A DNA stretch of 64,000 nt from Streptomyces griseus (GTDB lineage Bacteria > Actinomycetota > Actinomycetes > Streptomycetales > Streptomycetaceae): the NCBI RefSeq assembly GCF_001715295.1, contig NZ_MDKB01000002.1:754475-818474 (forward strand), written 5' to 3'. A program made the translations under genes and the position numbers. The notes beneath the pieces were generated by a model. It was not told the DNA's origin. It was given only the letters and a program-made list of their open reading frames with translations, and did no database searches. This document shows, one piece after another, positions 1 through 10,293 of the stretch. Within the stretch, counting starts at the first letter, position 1. Every line of letters starts with the position of its first letter.

Positions 1-93
1 GACGGCGATCACGGCACGGTCCACGCCGGCGCAGTAGCCACGGGGTGCTGCGAGGAGGACTCGGCGGGCAGGCGAAGCAGTCATGCGTCCCAT
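1..93 (-). CDS. ispH: 4-hydroxy-3-methylbut-2-enyl diphosphate reductase, N-terminal fragment
   Basis: Only the first 31 codons are in the window; the gene runs off the left edge. The visible protein contains [16 protein letters not shown], the N-terminal signature of the IspH/LytB family, whose cysteine (residue 21 here) is the first ligand of the 4Fe-4S cluster. IspH catalyses the last step of the MEP isoprenoid pathway, turning HMBPP into IPP and DMAPP in the cytoplasm. The frame has two ATG candidates, at 93 and 84; I used the upstream one. It is divergent from the permease at 182, leaving about 90 bp for both promoters. Confidence 0.85.
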   Translation of the reverse strand, partial: MGRMTASPARRVLLAAPRGYCAGVDRAVIAV

Positions 94-181
94 CGTAAGG
101 CCGTACCGAACAGGCGCCGGATCGACGGGCTCGGGAGACTGAAGCCCCGGGTGACGGGGCAGGCGAAGCGACGGAGGTCCT

Positions 182-1525
182 ATGGCCGGCAGCAGCGCGG
201 ACGAGCAGAGACTGCGGCGCACACTCGGATTCCGGGACCTGGTGGTCTACGGACTGCTGTTCATCGCCCCGATGGCCCCGGTGGGCGTGTTCGGCACCCT
301 GGACGCGAGGTCGGGCGGCGCCGTCGCACTGGTGTACGTGGTCGCGACGGTCGCGATGGCGTTCACCGCCTTCAGCTACGCCCAGATGGTGCGCGTCGCA
401 CCGCTGGCCGGCTCGGTCTTCGCCTACGCCCGCAAGGGGCTCGGCGAGGGGCCCGGTTTCATCGCCGGGTGGATGGCGATGCTCGACTACCTGCTCATCC
501 CCGCCGTCGCCTATCTCTTCTCGGGGATCGCGATGAACGCGCTGGTGCCGGAGGTGTCGCGGTGGGTGTGGACGGCGATCGCGGTCCTCGTGACCACGCT
601 GCTCAACCTCTGGGGCGTACGGGCGGCGGCCCGGGTGGGCTTCGCGGTGCTCGCCATGGAGATCGCGGTCCTGCTGGTGTTCGTGGTGTCCGCGGTGGTG
701 GTGCTCGTACGGGACGGGGCTCAGCGCGGCTGGCTGACCCCGCTCACCGGGGACTCCGGGTTCTCGACGACGGCGGTGATCGGGGCGGTGTCCGTCGCGG
801 TGCTGTCCTACCTGGGTTTCGACGCGATCGCCTCGTTCGCGGAGGAGGTCACCGGTGGCTCGGCGAAGGTGGCACGGGCGGTGCTGTTCTGCCTGGTGCT
901 GGCCGGGGCGCTGTTCGTCCTCCAGTCGTATCTGGCGGCCTTGCTGGAGCCGGTCTCCTCGGCGGAGCTGGCGGCGGATCCGGTGAAGCAGGGACCGGCC
1001 TTCTACGACGCGGTCGACGCCTCGGTCGGGACCTGGCTGCACGACCTGGTGGCCGTCAGCAAGGCGGTCGGCGCCGCCTTCGCCGCGCTGGCGGGGCAGG
1101 CGGCGGCGGGGCGCCTGGTGTTCGCGATGGCGCGTGAGCGGCGGCTTCCGTCGTTCCTCTCCCGGATCGACGGCCCGTCCGGGGTGCCGCGGGTGGCGAT
1201 CACGTGCGCGGCGGTCGTGACGCTGGTCGCGGCGGTGTGGGCCGCCCGGCGCGACGACGGCCTCGACCATCTGGTGTCGGTGGTGAACGTCGGGGCGCTC
1301 ACGGCGTTCGTGCTGCTGCACGCGTCGGTGGTGGGGTGGTTCGCCGTGCGCCGCATGGAGGGCCCGCCCAGCTGGTGGCGCCATGTGGTGATGCCGGTGG
1401 TGGGCGCCGGGGTGCTGATCGCGGTGATCTGGGAGGCGACGGCCACCGCTCAGCTGGTGGGGCTGTGCTGGCTGGGTGTGGGGCTGGTGGTGCTCGCCGT
1501 CCAGTGGGGGCGCCGGACTGCCTGA
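182..1525 (+). CDS. APC-superfamily amino acid permease
   Basis: A 447-residue integral membrane protein with about 12 hydrophobic segments, typical of the amino acid-polyamine-organocation superfamily. It has the APC landmarks [12 protein letters not shown] in helix 1 and [15 protein letters not shown] near residue 215. It presumably imports an amino acid or amine by secondary transport; the substrate cannot be read from sequence. The ATG at 182 follows an AGCGACGGAGG ribosome site. The stop lies about 55 bp before xseA. Confidence 0.85.
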   Translation: MAGSSADEQRLRRTLGFRDLVVYGLLFIAPMAPVGVFGTLDARSGGAVALVYVVATVAMAFTAFSYAQMVRVAPLAGSVFAYARKGLGEGPGFIAGWMAMLDYLLIPAVAYLFSGIAMNALVPEVSRWVWTAIAVLVTTLLNLWGVRAAARVGFAVLAMEIAVLLVFVVSAVVVLVRDGAQRGWLTPLTGDSGFSTTAVIGAVSVAVLSYLGFDAIASFAEEVTGGSAKVARAVLFCLVLAGALFVLQSYLAALLEPVSSAELAADPVKQGPAFYDAVDASVGTWLHDLVAVSKAVGAAFAALAGQAAAGRLVFAMARERRLPSFLSRIDGPSGVPRVAITCAAVVTLVAAVWAARRDDGLDHLVSVVNVGALTAFVLLHASVVGWFAVRRMEGPPSWWRHVVMPVVGAGVLIAVIWEATATAQLVGLCWLGVGLVVLAVQWGRRTA

Positions 1526-1580
1526 GCGCGTGCGCGCGGGCGTGCCCCGGATGTCGGTACCGGCCGATACGCTCCCCCGT

Positions 1581-2792
1581 ATGGCTCTCACTACGTCCCC
1601 GGAAGCCCCACTGCCCGTAGGCGACGTGTCGCGCCTGATCGGGGGGTGGATCGACCGGCTGGGCGCGGTCTGGGTCGAGGGACAGATCACCCAGCTGTCG
1701 CGGCGGCCGGGCGCGGGGGTGGTCTTCCTGACGCTGCGCGACCCGTCCCACGACATCTCGGTGAGTGTGACCTGCTTCCGGCAGGTCTTCGACCGGATCG
1801 CCGACGTGGTCACCGAGGGCGCGCGCGTCGTCGTCCTCGCCAAGCCGGAGTGGTACGCGCCGCGCGGGCAGTTGTCCCTGCGGGCGACGGAGATACGGCC
1901 GGTGGGCATCGGGGAGCTGCTGGTCCGGCTGGAGCAGCTGAAGAAGGCGCTGGCCGCCGAGGGGCTCTTCGCCCTGGACCGCAAGAGACCACTCCCCTTC
2001 CTGCCGCAGCTGATCGGGCTGGTCTCGGGCCGGGCGTCGGCGGCCGAGCGCGACGTCCTGGAGAACGCCCGCCGGCGCTGGCCGGCGGTGCGCTTCGAGG
2101 TGCGCAACACGGCCGTACAGGGGGTCCACGCGGTCAGCCAGGTGGTCCAGGCGGTGCGGGAGCTCGACGAGCTGCCCGAGGTCGACGTGATCGTCGTCGC
2201 CCGGGGCGGCGGCAGCGTGGAGGACCTCCTGCCGTTCTCCGACGAACAGCTGATCCGGGCGGTGGCCGCGTGCCGTACGCCGGTGGTGTCGGCGATCGGC
2301 CATGAGCCGGACTCCCCGTTGCTGGACCTGGTCGCCGATCTGCGGGCGTCCACACCGACGGACGCGGCGAAGAAGGTCGTACCCGATGTGGGTGAGGAAC
2401 TCGACCGGGTGCAGCAGCTGCGGGACCGGTCGTTGCGCACCCTCCGGGGGCTGATCGACCGCGAGGAGCGGGGGCTGGCGCACGCGCTGGGCAGGTCCTC
2501 CATGGAGCGGCCCCAGCGGATGGTGGACGAGCGGGAGGCGGAGATCGACGCGCTGACCGGGCGGAGCCGCCGGGTGCTGGGGCACCTGCTCGACCGCGCC
2601 GACTCCGAGCTCGCGCACACCCGCGCCCGGGTGGTCGCCCTGTCGCCCGCCGCCACGCTGGAGCGGGGGTACGCGGTGCTGCAGCGGCCGGACGGACACG
2701 TGGTGCGTTCCCCCGCGGACGCCGGGCCTGCCGGCGGGGAGCTGCGGGCCAGGGTCGCGCAGGGTGAGTTCACGGTACGGGTGGAAGGGTGA
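1581..2792 (+). CDS. xseA: Exodeoxyribonuclease VII large subunit
   Basis: 403 residues. The N-terminal OB-fold ([23 protein letters not shown] onward) binds single-stranded DNA. The central region has the XseA signatures [12 protein letters not shown] and [13 protein letters not shown], followed by a long helical C-terminal part ending in [12 protein letters not shown]. With XseB it forms exonuclease VII, which degrades single-stranded DNA to oligonucleotides. The open frame extends upstream to 1476 inside the permease gene, but homology begins at the ATG at 1581, so I chose that start. xseB follows 163 bp downstream. Confidence 0.93.
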   Translation: MALTTSPEAPLPVGDVSRLIGGWIDRLGAVWVEGQITQLSRRPGAGVVFLTLRDPSHDISVSVTCFRQVFDRIADVVTEGARVVVLAKPEWYAPRGQLSLRATEIRPVGIGELLVRLEQLKKALAAEGLFALDRKRPLPFLPQLIGLVSGRASAAERDVLENARRRWPAVRFEVRNTAVQGVHAVSQVVQAVRELDELPEVDVIVVARGGGSVEDLLPFSDEQLIRAVAACRTPVVSAIGHEPDSPLLDLVADLRASTPTDAAKKVVPDVGEELDRVQQLRDRSLRTLRGLIDREERGLAHALGRSSMERPQRMVDEREAEIDALTGRSRRVLGHLLDRADSELAHTRARVVALSPAATLERGYAVLQRPDGHVVRSPADAGPAGGELRARVAQGEFTVRVEG

Positions 2793-2955
2793 CCGGCCGA
2801 TTCCCCGGTACCCACGGGTTCCTCCGGGACCGGCGGTACCTCCGCCACCGGCGGTTCTCGACGACCCGGCGGCCGGGTGCCCCGTGGACTCCGGACGCGG
2901 GTGGCCCGGCGGCGGGCGGCCCGGTTTGTCAGACCTCACGCATAGGGTGGATCAC

Positions 2956-3207
2956 ATGACGGACGACGGGACGACGGCGGCTGCCGCGACGGGCACGCTC
3001 GGGTACGAGCAGGCGCGGGACGAGCTGATCGAGGTCGTGCGCCGCCTGGAGGCGGGCGGCACGACGCTGGAGGAGTCACTGGCCCTGTGGGAGCGGGGCG
3101 AGGAGCTGGCGAAGGTGTGCCGCCACTGGCTCGAAGGCGCGCGCGCCCGGCTGGACGCCGCGCTGGCCCGCCCCGAGGAGCCCGTGACGGACGGCGCGAC
3201 GGACTGA
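2956..3207 (+). CDS. xseB: Exodeoxyribonuclease VII small subunit
   Basis: 83 residues with the family core GYEQARDELIEVVRRLEAG and SLALWERGEELAKVC. This is the short helical-hairpin protein that binds the C-terminal helices of XseA in exonuclease VII. Length is normal. I rejected the upstream in-frame extension to 2764 because it is a proline-rich translation of intergenic DNA. It lies just downstream of xseA in the usual order; the 163-bp gap could hold a secondary promoter. Confidence 0.92.
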   Translation: MTDDGTTAAAATGTLGYEQARDELIEVVRRLEAGGTTLEESLALWERGEELAKVCRHWLEGARARLDAALARPEEPVTDGATD

Positions 3208-3296
3208 CCGGGCCCCTGCATCCGCCCCCGGTCCTGCCGGGGCGGTCGCGTACCGGCAGGGTCCGGCGCGGTGTGCAGTGGATCACCCTGCCACCA

Positions 3297-3316
3297 TTTA
3301 GTTGAAAGTTAACCTA
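3297..3316. promoter_or_regulatory. AT-rich imperfect palindrome upstream of the reductase
   Basis: TTTAGTTGAAAGTTAACCTA is an AT-rich island in GC-rich DNA about 60 bp before the reductase start. It holds a direct repeat (AGTTGA, AGTTAA) and an imperfect inverted repeat (TTAGTT with AACCTA). The layout resembles operators of MarR-type repressors. Assigning a regulator is guesswork. Confidence 0.3.
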
Positions 3317-3375
3317 CTTCTCGGTTACGGTGATCGCGTTGCTCATCCCCGTACCACCGGAAGGCAGTACCCCCG

Positions 3376-3966
3376 ATGTCCCTCGTTCTTGACCCCGCCG
3401 CTCAGGACCTCCTCTTCCGTGAGGCCCGCACCGCCAACACGTTCACCGACGAGCCGGTGACCGACGAGCAGGTCCAGGCGATCTACGACCTGGTCAAGTA
3501 CGGCCCCACCGCCTTCAACCAGTCGCCGCTGCGCGTCGTCCTGGTCCGCTCCGCCGAGGGCCGCGAGCGCCTTGTCCAGCACATGGCCGAGGGCAACCAG
3601 CCCAAGACCGCCACCGCGCCGCTGGTCGCACTCCTCGTCGCGGACCACGAGTTCCACGAGGAGCTCCCGGCCCTCCTGCCGCACTTCCCGCAGGCCAAGG
3701 AGGCGTTCTTCTCCGAGCGCCCGGTCCGCGAGCAGTCCGCCCTCCTCAACGCCGCCCTGCAGGCCGCCTACTTCATCATCGGCGTCCGCGCCGCCGGCCT
3801 CGCCGCCGGCCCGATGACCGGCTTCGACGCCGCGGGCATCGAGAAGGAGTTCCTGGACGGCGACCACAAGCTGCTCATGGCCGTCAACATCGGCAAGCCG
3901 GGCGAGGACGCCTGGTTCCCGCGCCTGCCGCGCCTCTCCTACGACGAGGTCGTCACGACCGTCTGA
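3376..3966 (+). CDS. Malonic semialdehyde reductase (nitroreductase family, RutE/HadB-like)
   Basis: 196 residues of the flavin-dependent nitroreductase fold. Family features are TANTFTDEPVTDEQVQAIYD, the FMN-contacting YGPTAFNQSPLRVV segment near residue 45, and AAGLAAGPMTGFD near residue 145. Members annotated this way reduce malonic semialdehyde to 3-hydroxypropionate, or act as general NAD(P)H oxidoreductases; the physiological substrate here is uncertain. The ATG follows GGAAGGCAGTACCCCCG. The gene stands alone, with an AT-rich candidate operator before it and a strong hairpin terminator after it. Confidence 0.85.
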   Translation: MSLVLDPAAQDLLFREARTANTFTDEPVTDEQVQAIYDLVKYGPTAFNQSPLRVVLVRSAEGRERLVQHMAEGNQPKTATAPLVALLVADHEFHEELPALLPHFPQAKEAFFSERPVREQSALLNAALQAAYFIIGVRAAGLAAGPMTGFDAAGIEKEFLDGDHKLLMAVNIGKPGEDAWFPRLPRLSYDEVVTTV

Positions 3967-3982
3967 CCGTCACGCCCGATAC

Positions 3983-4023
3983 GGAAGGGCCCCGCCGTGC
4001 CGAGCGCACCGCGGGGCCCTTCC
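3983..4023 (+). terminator. Terminator after the reductase
   Basis: Perfect 13-bp inverted repeat GGAAGGGCCCCGC / GCGGGGCCCTTCC with a 15-nt loop, starting 17 bp after the stop. There is no long T-run, as is common in streptomycetes. Confidence 0.8.
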
Positions 4024-4114
4024 GGGTACGGCGAAGAGTGACGCGGACCCGTTCCTCGACGGGGGCCGGCACCCGTTCAGGCGTTCGCCCCTGCGGGTGT
4101 GCGGCCCGACGAGG

Positions 4115-4636
4115 TCAGCTGTCCGTCCTGAGCGCCGCGGCCATCTCCGCCAGCCGCTCCATGGGCGCCGAGCCCGTGACCACCGTCGTCGCATCCTTGC
4201 CGTGCAGCACGAGGGCGTCGTACTTCGGCCCCTCCCAGCGCTGCCACTCCTCGCCGGCCACCCGCTGCGTGCGCCCGGTGTCCTCCGCCTGCCGGCTGAC
4301 CTGGGGCACGTACTTCTTCGCCGGGGTCGTGGACTGCTCCACCGCGACGTACCTGCCGTCCGGGTCGAGGAAGCCGAGGTGCCAGCCCGCACCGTTGTGC
4401 CCCTCGTAGGAGACGGACGTCGGCTTCCAGCCCTTCGGCAGCCCGTCCGGGGCGGCGACCGGATACGGTGCGGCGCGCCTCGCGGTCGCGAGTTCGACGC
4501 GGTAGTCGACGGCCTTCAAGGGGTCGGCCTTGTCGTCGTGCGGGATGAAGATGTAGACGACGCCCGCCACTGCGGTGATCACGAGCATCGACAGGAACAT
4601 GTCCCGGACCGTCTGCTTGCCTCGCTTGCTTGCCAC
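4115..4636 (-). CDS. DUF4245 membrane-anchored protein
   Basis: 173 residues from the GTG at 4636 (VASKRGKQTVRDM); an upstream in-frame ATG at 4690 would add 18 residues with no obvious role. One transmembrane helix (about residues 12-30, MFLSMLVITAVAGVVYIFI) anchors it, and the remainder should lie outside the cytoplasm. The region with PYPVAAPDGLPKGWKPTSV and the C-terminal TTVVTGSAPMERLAEMAAAL match the actinobacterial DUF4245 family, whose function is unknown. It is divergent from glpX. Confidence 0.75.
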   Translation of the reverse strand: MASKRGKQTVRDMFLSMLVITAVAGVVYIFIPHDDKADPLKAVDYRVELATARRAAPYPVAAPDGLPKGWKPTSVSYEGHNGAGWHLGFLDPDGRYVAVEQSTTPAKKYVPQVSRQAEDTGRTQRVAGEEWQRWEGPKYDALVLHGKDATTVVTGSAPMERLAEMAAALRTDS

Positions 4637-4712
4637 GGACTCAATGGTGGCATGAGCAGGTACACCACCGGCCAGCGGGGCGCCGCTCATCCGTGCCCCG
4701 CAATGCTCATTT

Positions 4713-4728
4713 TATCGGCCTACCGATA
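4713..4728. promoter_or_regulatory. Palindrome between the DUF4245 gene and glpX
   Basis: TATCGG-CCTA-CCGATA is a perfect 6-bp inverted repeat in an AT-rich stretch 52 bp upstream of glpX, in the divergent control region. Its position suits an operator or a promoter-overlapping site for glpX; the binding protein is unknown. Confidence 0.4.
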
Positions 4729-4780
4729 GAGTCACAGCACCCTCTTTTCCGGTCGTCGTCGTACAGAAAGGTGCGCTCCG

Positions 4781-5812
4781 ATGTCCGAGCATCATCTGCC
4801 GTCCCAGCTCGAGGTCTCCCCGGAGGCCCCCGACCGCAACCTGGCCCTGGAGTTGGTCCGGGTAACCGAGGCCGCCGCCATGGCCGCCGGGCGCTGGGTC
4901 GGCCGCGGCGACAAGATCGGCGCCGACGGCGCCGCCGTGAAGGCCATGCGCACCCTCGTCTCCACCGTCTCGATGAACGGCATCGTCGTCATCGGTGAGG
5001 GCGAGAAGGACGAGGCCCCCATGCTGTTCAACGGCGAGCGGGTCGGCGACGGCACCGGCGCCGAGGTCGACATCGCCGTCGACCCGATCGACGGCACCAC
5101 GCTCAACGCCAAGGGCATGCCGAACGCGATCGCCGTGCTGGCCGCCGCGGACCGCGGTGCCATGTTCGACCCGTCCGCCGTCTTCTACATGGACAAGCTG
5201 GTCACGGGCCCGGAGGCCGCCGACTTCGTCGACATCAACGCCCCGGTGTCGGTGAACATCCGGCGCGTGGCCAAGGCCAAGAGCTCCACGCCCGAGGACG
5301 TCACCGTCGTCATCCTGGACCGCCCCCGGCACGAGGGCATCGTCAGGGAGATCCGGGAGACGGGCGCCCGGATCAAGTTCATCTCCGACGGCGACGTCGC
5401 CGGGTCGATCATGGCGGCCCGCGAGGGGACCGGCGTGGATCTGCTCATGGGTATCGGCGGCACCCCGGAGGGCATCATCTCGGCCTGCGCCATAAAGTGC
5501 CTGGGGGGCGTCATCCAGGGCAAGCTCTGGCCCAAGGACGAGGCCGAGCGGCAGCGCGCCCTGGACGCCGGGCACGATCTGGACCGCGTCCTGTCGACCG
5601 ATGACCTCGTCAGCGGGGACAACGTCTTCTTCGTCGCCACCGGCATCACCGACGGCGAACTGCTGCGCGGTGTGCGGTACCGCGCGGAGACGGCGACCAC
5701 GGAATCCCTGGTGATGCGCTCCAAGTCGGGCACGATCCGGAAGATCGACTCCACGCACCGGCTCTCGAAGCTGCGTGCCTACAGCGCGATCGACTTCGAC
5801 CGCGCGCAGTAG
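4781..5812 (+). CDS. glpX: Class II fructose-1,6-bisphosphatase
   Basis: 343 residues of the GlpX family. Visible motifs are the metal-binding [16 protein letters not shown] and [12 protein letters not shown], followed by [14 protein letters not shown] and the C-terminal [17 protein letters not shown]. It hydrolyses fructose 1,6-bisphosphate to fructose 6-phosphate with a divalent metal, the committed gluconeogenic step, in the cytosol. Length is standard. The ATG follows AAAGGTGCGCTCCG. It is monocistronic, with a palindrome upstream and a hairpin terminator downstream. Confidence 0.95.
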   Translation: MSEHHLPSQLEVSPEAPDRNLALELVRVTEAAAMAAGRWVGRGDKIGADGAAVKAMRTLVSTVSMNGIVVIGEGEKDEAPMLFNGERVGDGTGAEVDIAVDPIDGTTLNAKGMPNAIAVLAAADRGAMFDPSAVFYMDKLVTGPEAADFVDINAPVSVNIRRVAKAKSSTPEDVTVVILDRPRHEGIVREIRETGARIKFISDGDVAGSIMAAREGTGVDLLMGIGGTPEGIISACAIKCLGGVIQGKLWPKDEAERQRALDAGHDLDRVLSTDDLVSGDNVFFVATGITDGELLRGVRYRAETATTESLVMRSKSGTIRKIDSTHRLSKLRAYSAIDFDRAQ

Positions 5813-5826
5813 GGCGGGGCGGCGGG

Positions 5827-5860
5827 TGTCCGGGGCCGCTGGTGCGGGCGGCCCCGGACA
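5827..5860 (+). terminator. Terminator after glpX
   Basis: Perfect 13-bp stem TGTCCGGGGCCGC / GCGGCCCCGGACA with an 8-nt loop, 14 bp after the glpX stop. Confidence 0.75.
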
Positions 5861-6026
5861 TCGCCGGTCCGTGGGCCGGGCACTCGGCGCCGTGAACAGG
5901 ACGTCACCTCCGTACGCGAGAGACCGAGCCCTCGGCCCGTGACTCCAGGTGCCCTGCCGGCAGGCGCCGGTTTCGTACGGAGACGCCGGGAGGGGACGTC
6001 AGGGCGACGGTTCCGGACACCGGCCG

Positions 6027-6398
6027 TCAGCCCGCTGCGGCTATGCGCTCCCCGGGGGCCGCCGTCTTGCGTTCGATGTCGCGCCTGCGCCGCCGGGCGA
6101 GCGCCACACGGCGCTCGGCGGCCGTCAGGCCGCCCCACACCCCGTACGGCTCGGGCTGCATCAGCGCGTGTTCGCGGCACTCCACCATGACCGGGCACCG
6201 GGCACAGACCTGCTTGGCCGCCGCCTCGCGGGACAGCCGGGCAGCAGTCGGCTCCTTCGACGGGGCGAAGAACAGCCCCGCTTCGTCCCGGCGGCACACC
6301 GCCTCCGCGTGCCAGGGCCCCGTCTGGTCCTCCCGCGCGGGACTGCGCTGGGACGGCACGGCGGCGACCTGCAGGGGCTGATGCGGCAGTTGCAGCAC
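6027..6398 (-). CDS. wblI: WhiB-family iron-sulfur transcription factor, WblI-like
   Basis: 123 residues. The WhiB domain shows four cysteines arranged C(x)n C-x2-C-x5-C: AVC near residue 40, then QVCARC and VEC near residues 75-85. These ligate a 4Fe-4S cluster and are followed by the GVWGG turn and a basic tail (ERRVALARRRRRD). Wbl proteins bind the primary sigma factor and tune development, antibiotic production or redox responses. I chose the GTG at 6398 because AGGAG lies 8 nt before it; the frame runs further upstream without support. The symbol rests on remembered synteny with fumarase genes. Confidence 0.8.
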   Translation of the reverse strand: MLQLPHQPLQVAAVPSQRSPAREDQTGPWHAEAVCRRDEAGLFFAPSKEPTAARLSREAAAKQVCARCPVMVECREHALMQPEPYGVWGGLTAAERRVALARRRRRDIERKTAAPGERIAAAG

Positions 6399-6561
6399 GG
6401 TCCACTCCTGACGACGGCTTCGGCTTCGTGAGCGAGAGGCGATGCAGCACTCCCTACCCGCTGTACGCACGCCTATGCACTGAGTGGCACCGACTCCGGC
6501 CGTCGGCAAGACCGCGCGGCCCTGTTCTGGCCTGAATGCGGCAGGGGCCGCGCGGCGGTTC

Positions 6562-7233
6562 TCAGTGGCCCAGGTGCTTGCGCAACTGGGCGTGGAGATT
6601 GGCGACGAGCTTGCCCCGCTTCGGCTTCGCCTCGACGTGCCCGAAGACCGAATACCCGTTCACGACGACCACCGGGGCCTCCGGGTCGGTCGATTCCAGG
6701 GTGTCGACCTCGAAGTTGCCGAAGATGCCGGTGCCGCTGCCGCGCAGCGAGATGTTCTCCGGCACCTTGATCTCGACGCTGCCGAAGAGGGACGTCGCGT
6801 TGACGACCGTCAGACGCTGGCCGAAAAGGGCTTCCGTCAGATCGATCTCCACGCTGCCGAAGAGCGCGAAGGCGTTCGTCCGGCCCCCCACACGCCAACG
6901 CCCTCTGCGCGTCGAGCTGCTGAAGACCGCGACGAGGTTCTCCGCGGGACCGGCCGGGGCCTCGGGGCCGTACGCGTACGGGGACGCGGCCTGGCGGGCC
7001 GCAGCACCGCTCGCCGGCAGGTCGCTCACCAACGGCTCCAGCTCGCCCACGGTCTTGGCCCGGTAGACCAGGTCCACCCGCTCGGCGTGCTCCTCGGCGG
7101 TCAGCCGGCCTTCGGCCATGGCCTCTCGCAGGATGTCCGCGATCCTGTCGCGGTCCGCGTCGGACGCACGGATACCGGCGGGCGCGGGACCGGCCGGCGC
7201 GACGGGCTGCTGGGGCTGCTTCTCGAGGTCCAC
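6562..7233 (-). CDS. DUF1707 and LiaF-like C-terminal domain protein
   Basis: 223 residues. The N-terminal third (GIRASDADRDRIADILREAMAEGRLTAEEHAERV, residues about 20-54) is a DUF1707 domain, common in actinobacteria. The C-terminal half (VAVFSSSTRRGRW and repeated FGSVEIDL / FGNFEVDT strands) resembles the beta-helical region of LiaF/YvqF cell-wall stress proteins. There is no transmembrane helix, so it is probably cytosolic. The role is unknown. Translation likely starts at the GTG at 7233. It is divergent from the class I fumarase gene. Confidence 0.75.
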   Translation of the reverse strand: MDLEKQPQQPVAPAGPAPAGIRASDADRDRIADILREAMAEGRLTAEEHAERVDLVYRAKTVGELEPLVSDLPASGAAARQAASPYAYGPEAPAGPAENLVAVFSSSTRRGRWRVGGRTNAFALFGSVEIDLTEALFGQRLTVVNATSLFGSVEIKVPENISLRGSGTGIFGNFEVDTLESTDPEAPVVVVNGYSVFGHVEAKPKRGKLVANLHAQLRKHLGH

Positions 7234-7457
7234 CGGGTCAGCGTACCCAGACGCGATAGATCGCGACCAGTACCTCTGCGGCCCTGCGCCCGAATACTCC
7301 GCGCGGGAAACTCGGGAAAGCGGCCGGGCCGAAAGGACCCGGCCCGCCGGGGGGGTGAGCCCTACCTCACAGGTACGGCGCGTCGGCGGCGCTCTACCCT
7401 GGTGGATGCGCTGCCCGAGGGAGGTCAGCCGCTGTCGCCGAGTGAGGAATGGCCGAA

Positions 7458-9125
<1,668 letters not shown>

Positions 9126-9135
9126 CCGGACGACG

Positions 9136-9178
9136 GCCGAAGGGGCGCTCCGGCCGCGGGCCGGGGCGCCCCTTCGGC
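9136..9178 (+). terminator. Terminator after class I fumarase
   Basis: Perfect 13-bp stem GCCGAAGGGGCGC / GCGCCCCTTCGGC with a 17-nt GC-rich loop, 11 bp after the stop. Confidence 0.8.
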
Positions 9179-9284
9179 GTGCGGGCCGGACCACGAGGGC
9201 CGGGCAGGTGGGAGGCGGGGGTCGTGTCGCGGGTTCCTTCCGGCCGCGTTCCGTGATGACCATCACACTGTTCCGGCGTCCCGC

Positions 9285-9845
9285 ATGTCGACCGGACGCC
9301 CCGCGCCGGGCGTATGCCTGGTGAGGCGAGAGATCCGGGAGTGGCCCTTGACCGTCGAGGAGTTCGAAGAGTTCTACGCCCAGCGGGCGGCGCGGCTCAC
9401 GGGGCAGTTGTACGTGATGCTCGGCGACCTGCACGAGGCCCAGGACGTGGTGCAGGAGGCGTTCGTCAAGGGGTGGAACCGGCGGCGGCACCTGGACCGC
9501 GACGGACAGCCCGACGCGTGGATCCGCACGGTCGCGTGGCGCCTGGCGGTGAGCCGGTGGCGTGGGAGTCGGCGTACGGCGGACGCGTGGACGCGCACCG
9601 GCGCGCCGCCGGACATCGACGGTCCGGGGCCGGAGCGCGTGGCGCTGGTGGAGGCGTTGCGCGGGCTGCCGCCCCAGCAGCGCCGCACGCTGACGCTGCA
9701 TTACCTGTGCGACCTCACGGTCGAGCAGATCGCCGGCGAGACCGGGCTGTCGGCCAGCACCGTCAAGACGCACCTGGTCCGCGGCCGTTCCGCGCTCGCT
9801 CACCGCCTGCAGGACCCGCGTATGGAGGAGGTCACCGGTGCCTGA
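9285..9845 (+). CDS. ECF-type (SigE-family) RNA polymerase sigma factor
   Basis: Up to 186 residues. Sigma region 2 covers about residues 26-85 (FYAQRAARLTGQLYV, DVVQEAFVKGWNR) and region 4 about 120-175 (ALRGLPPQQRRTLTLHYL, then TGLSASTVKTHLVRGRSAL, a helix-turn-helix). The start is uncertain: ATG at 9285, GTG at 9321, or TTG at 9348, which is the only one with a good site (GGGAG 6 nt upstream). Its end overlaps the next gene by 8 bp, implying a coupled sigma/partner pair. Confidence 0.85.
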   Translation: MSTGRPAPGVCLVRREIREWPLTVEEFEEFYAQRAARLTGQLYVMLGDLHEAQDVVQEAFVKGWNRRRHLDRDGQPDAWIRTVAWRLAVSRWRGSRRTADAWTRTGAPPDIDGPGPERVALVEALRGLPPQQRRTLTLHYLCDLTVEQIAGETGLSASTVKTHLVRGRSALAHRLQDPRMEEVTGA

Positions 9846-10239
9846 GACCCACGAGACGCTGAGATCACTGTTCGAAGAAGCGGCCGCGGCCGGGCAGTCC
9901 CACGCCCGCACCGCGCCGGTGGCCCGTATCGCCGAACGCGGGCGGCGGGCCCACCGGTGGCGCCTCGCCGCGCTCGCGACGTGCTGCCTCGTCCTCGTCG
10001 GGGGCACCGTGGCGACATCGGTGTTCCTGTCGACGAGCGCACCGGCCCCGGTGACACCGGCGACCGGCGGTACGCCGCCGCCCGCTCCCGCGTCCGTCCC
10101 CGGCACGCCGCCGTCCGATGCGACGGAGTCCCCTGCGCGGCCGTCCGGCGACCGGACGGCGGGCCGTACGCCGACGTCCGCGGGCACGCCGACGGACTCG
10201 GTCCCGCCCGGCGGGGCCACCACCACGTCCCCGTCCTGA
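9838..10239 (+). CDS. Small membrane protein coupled to the sigma factor, possible anti-sigma factor
   Basis: 133 residues. A short cytoplasmic segment (MPETHETLRSLFEEAAAAG) precedes one transmembrane helix at about residues 42-62. A low-complexity Pro/Thr/Ser-rich outer tail (residues 67-133) follows. It overlaps the sigma gene by 8 bp, the usual layout for an ECF regulator. No zinc anti-sigma motif (HxxxCxxC) is present, so the anti-sigma role is inferred from position and topology only. Confidence 0.6.
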   Translation: MPETHETLRSLFEEAAAAGQSHARTAPVARIAERGRRAHRWRLAALATCCLVLVGGTVATSVFLSTSAPAPVTPATGGTPPPAPASVPGTPPSDATESPARPSGDRTAGRTPTSAGTPTDSVPPGGATTTSPS

Positions 10240-10293
10240 CCGCGTCCCCGTGACCCGGCGATCCCCCACGCCCGCCCCCCTCCGGAGAGCCGT

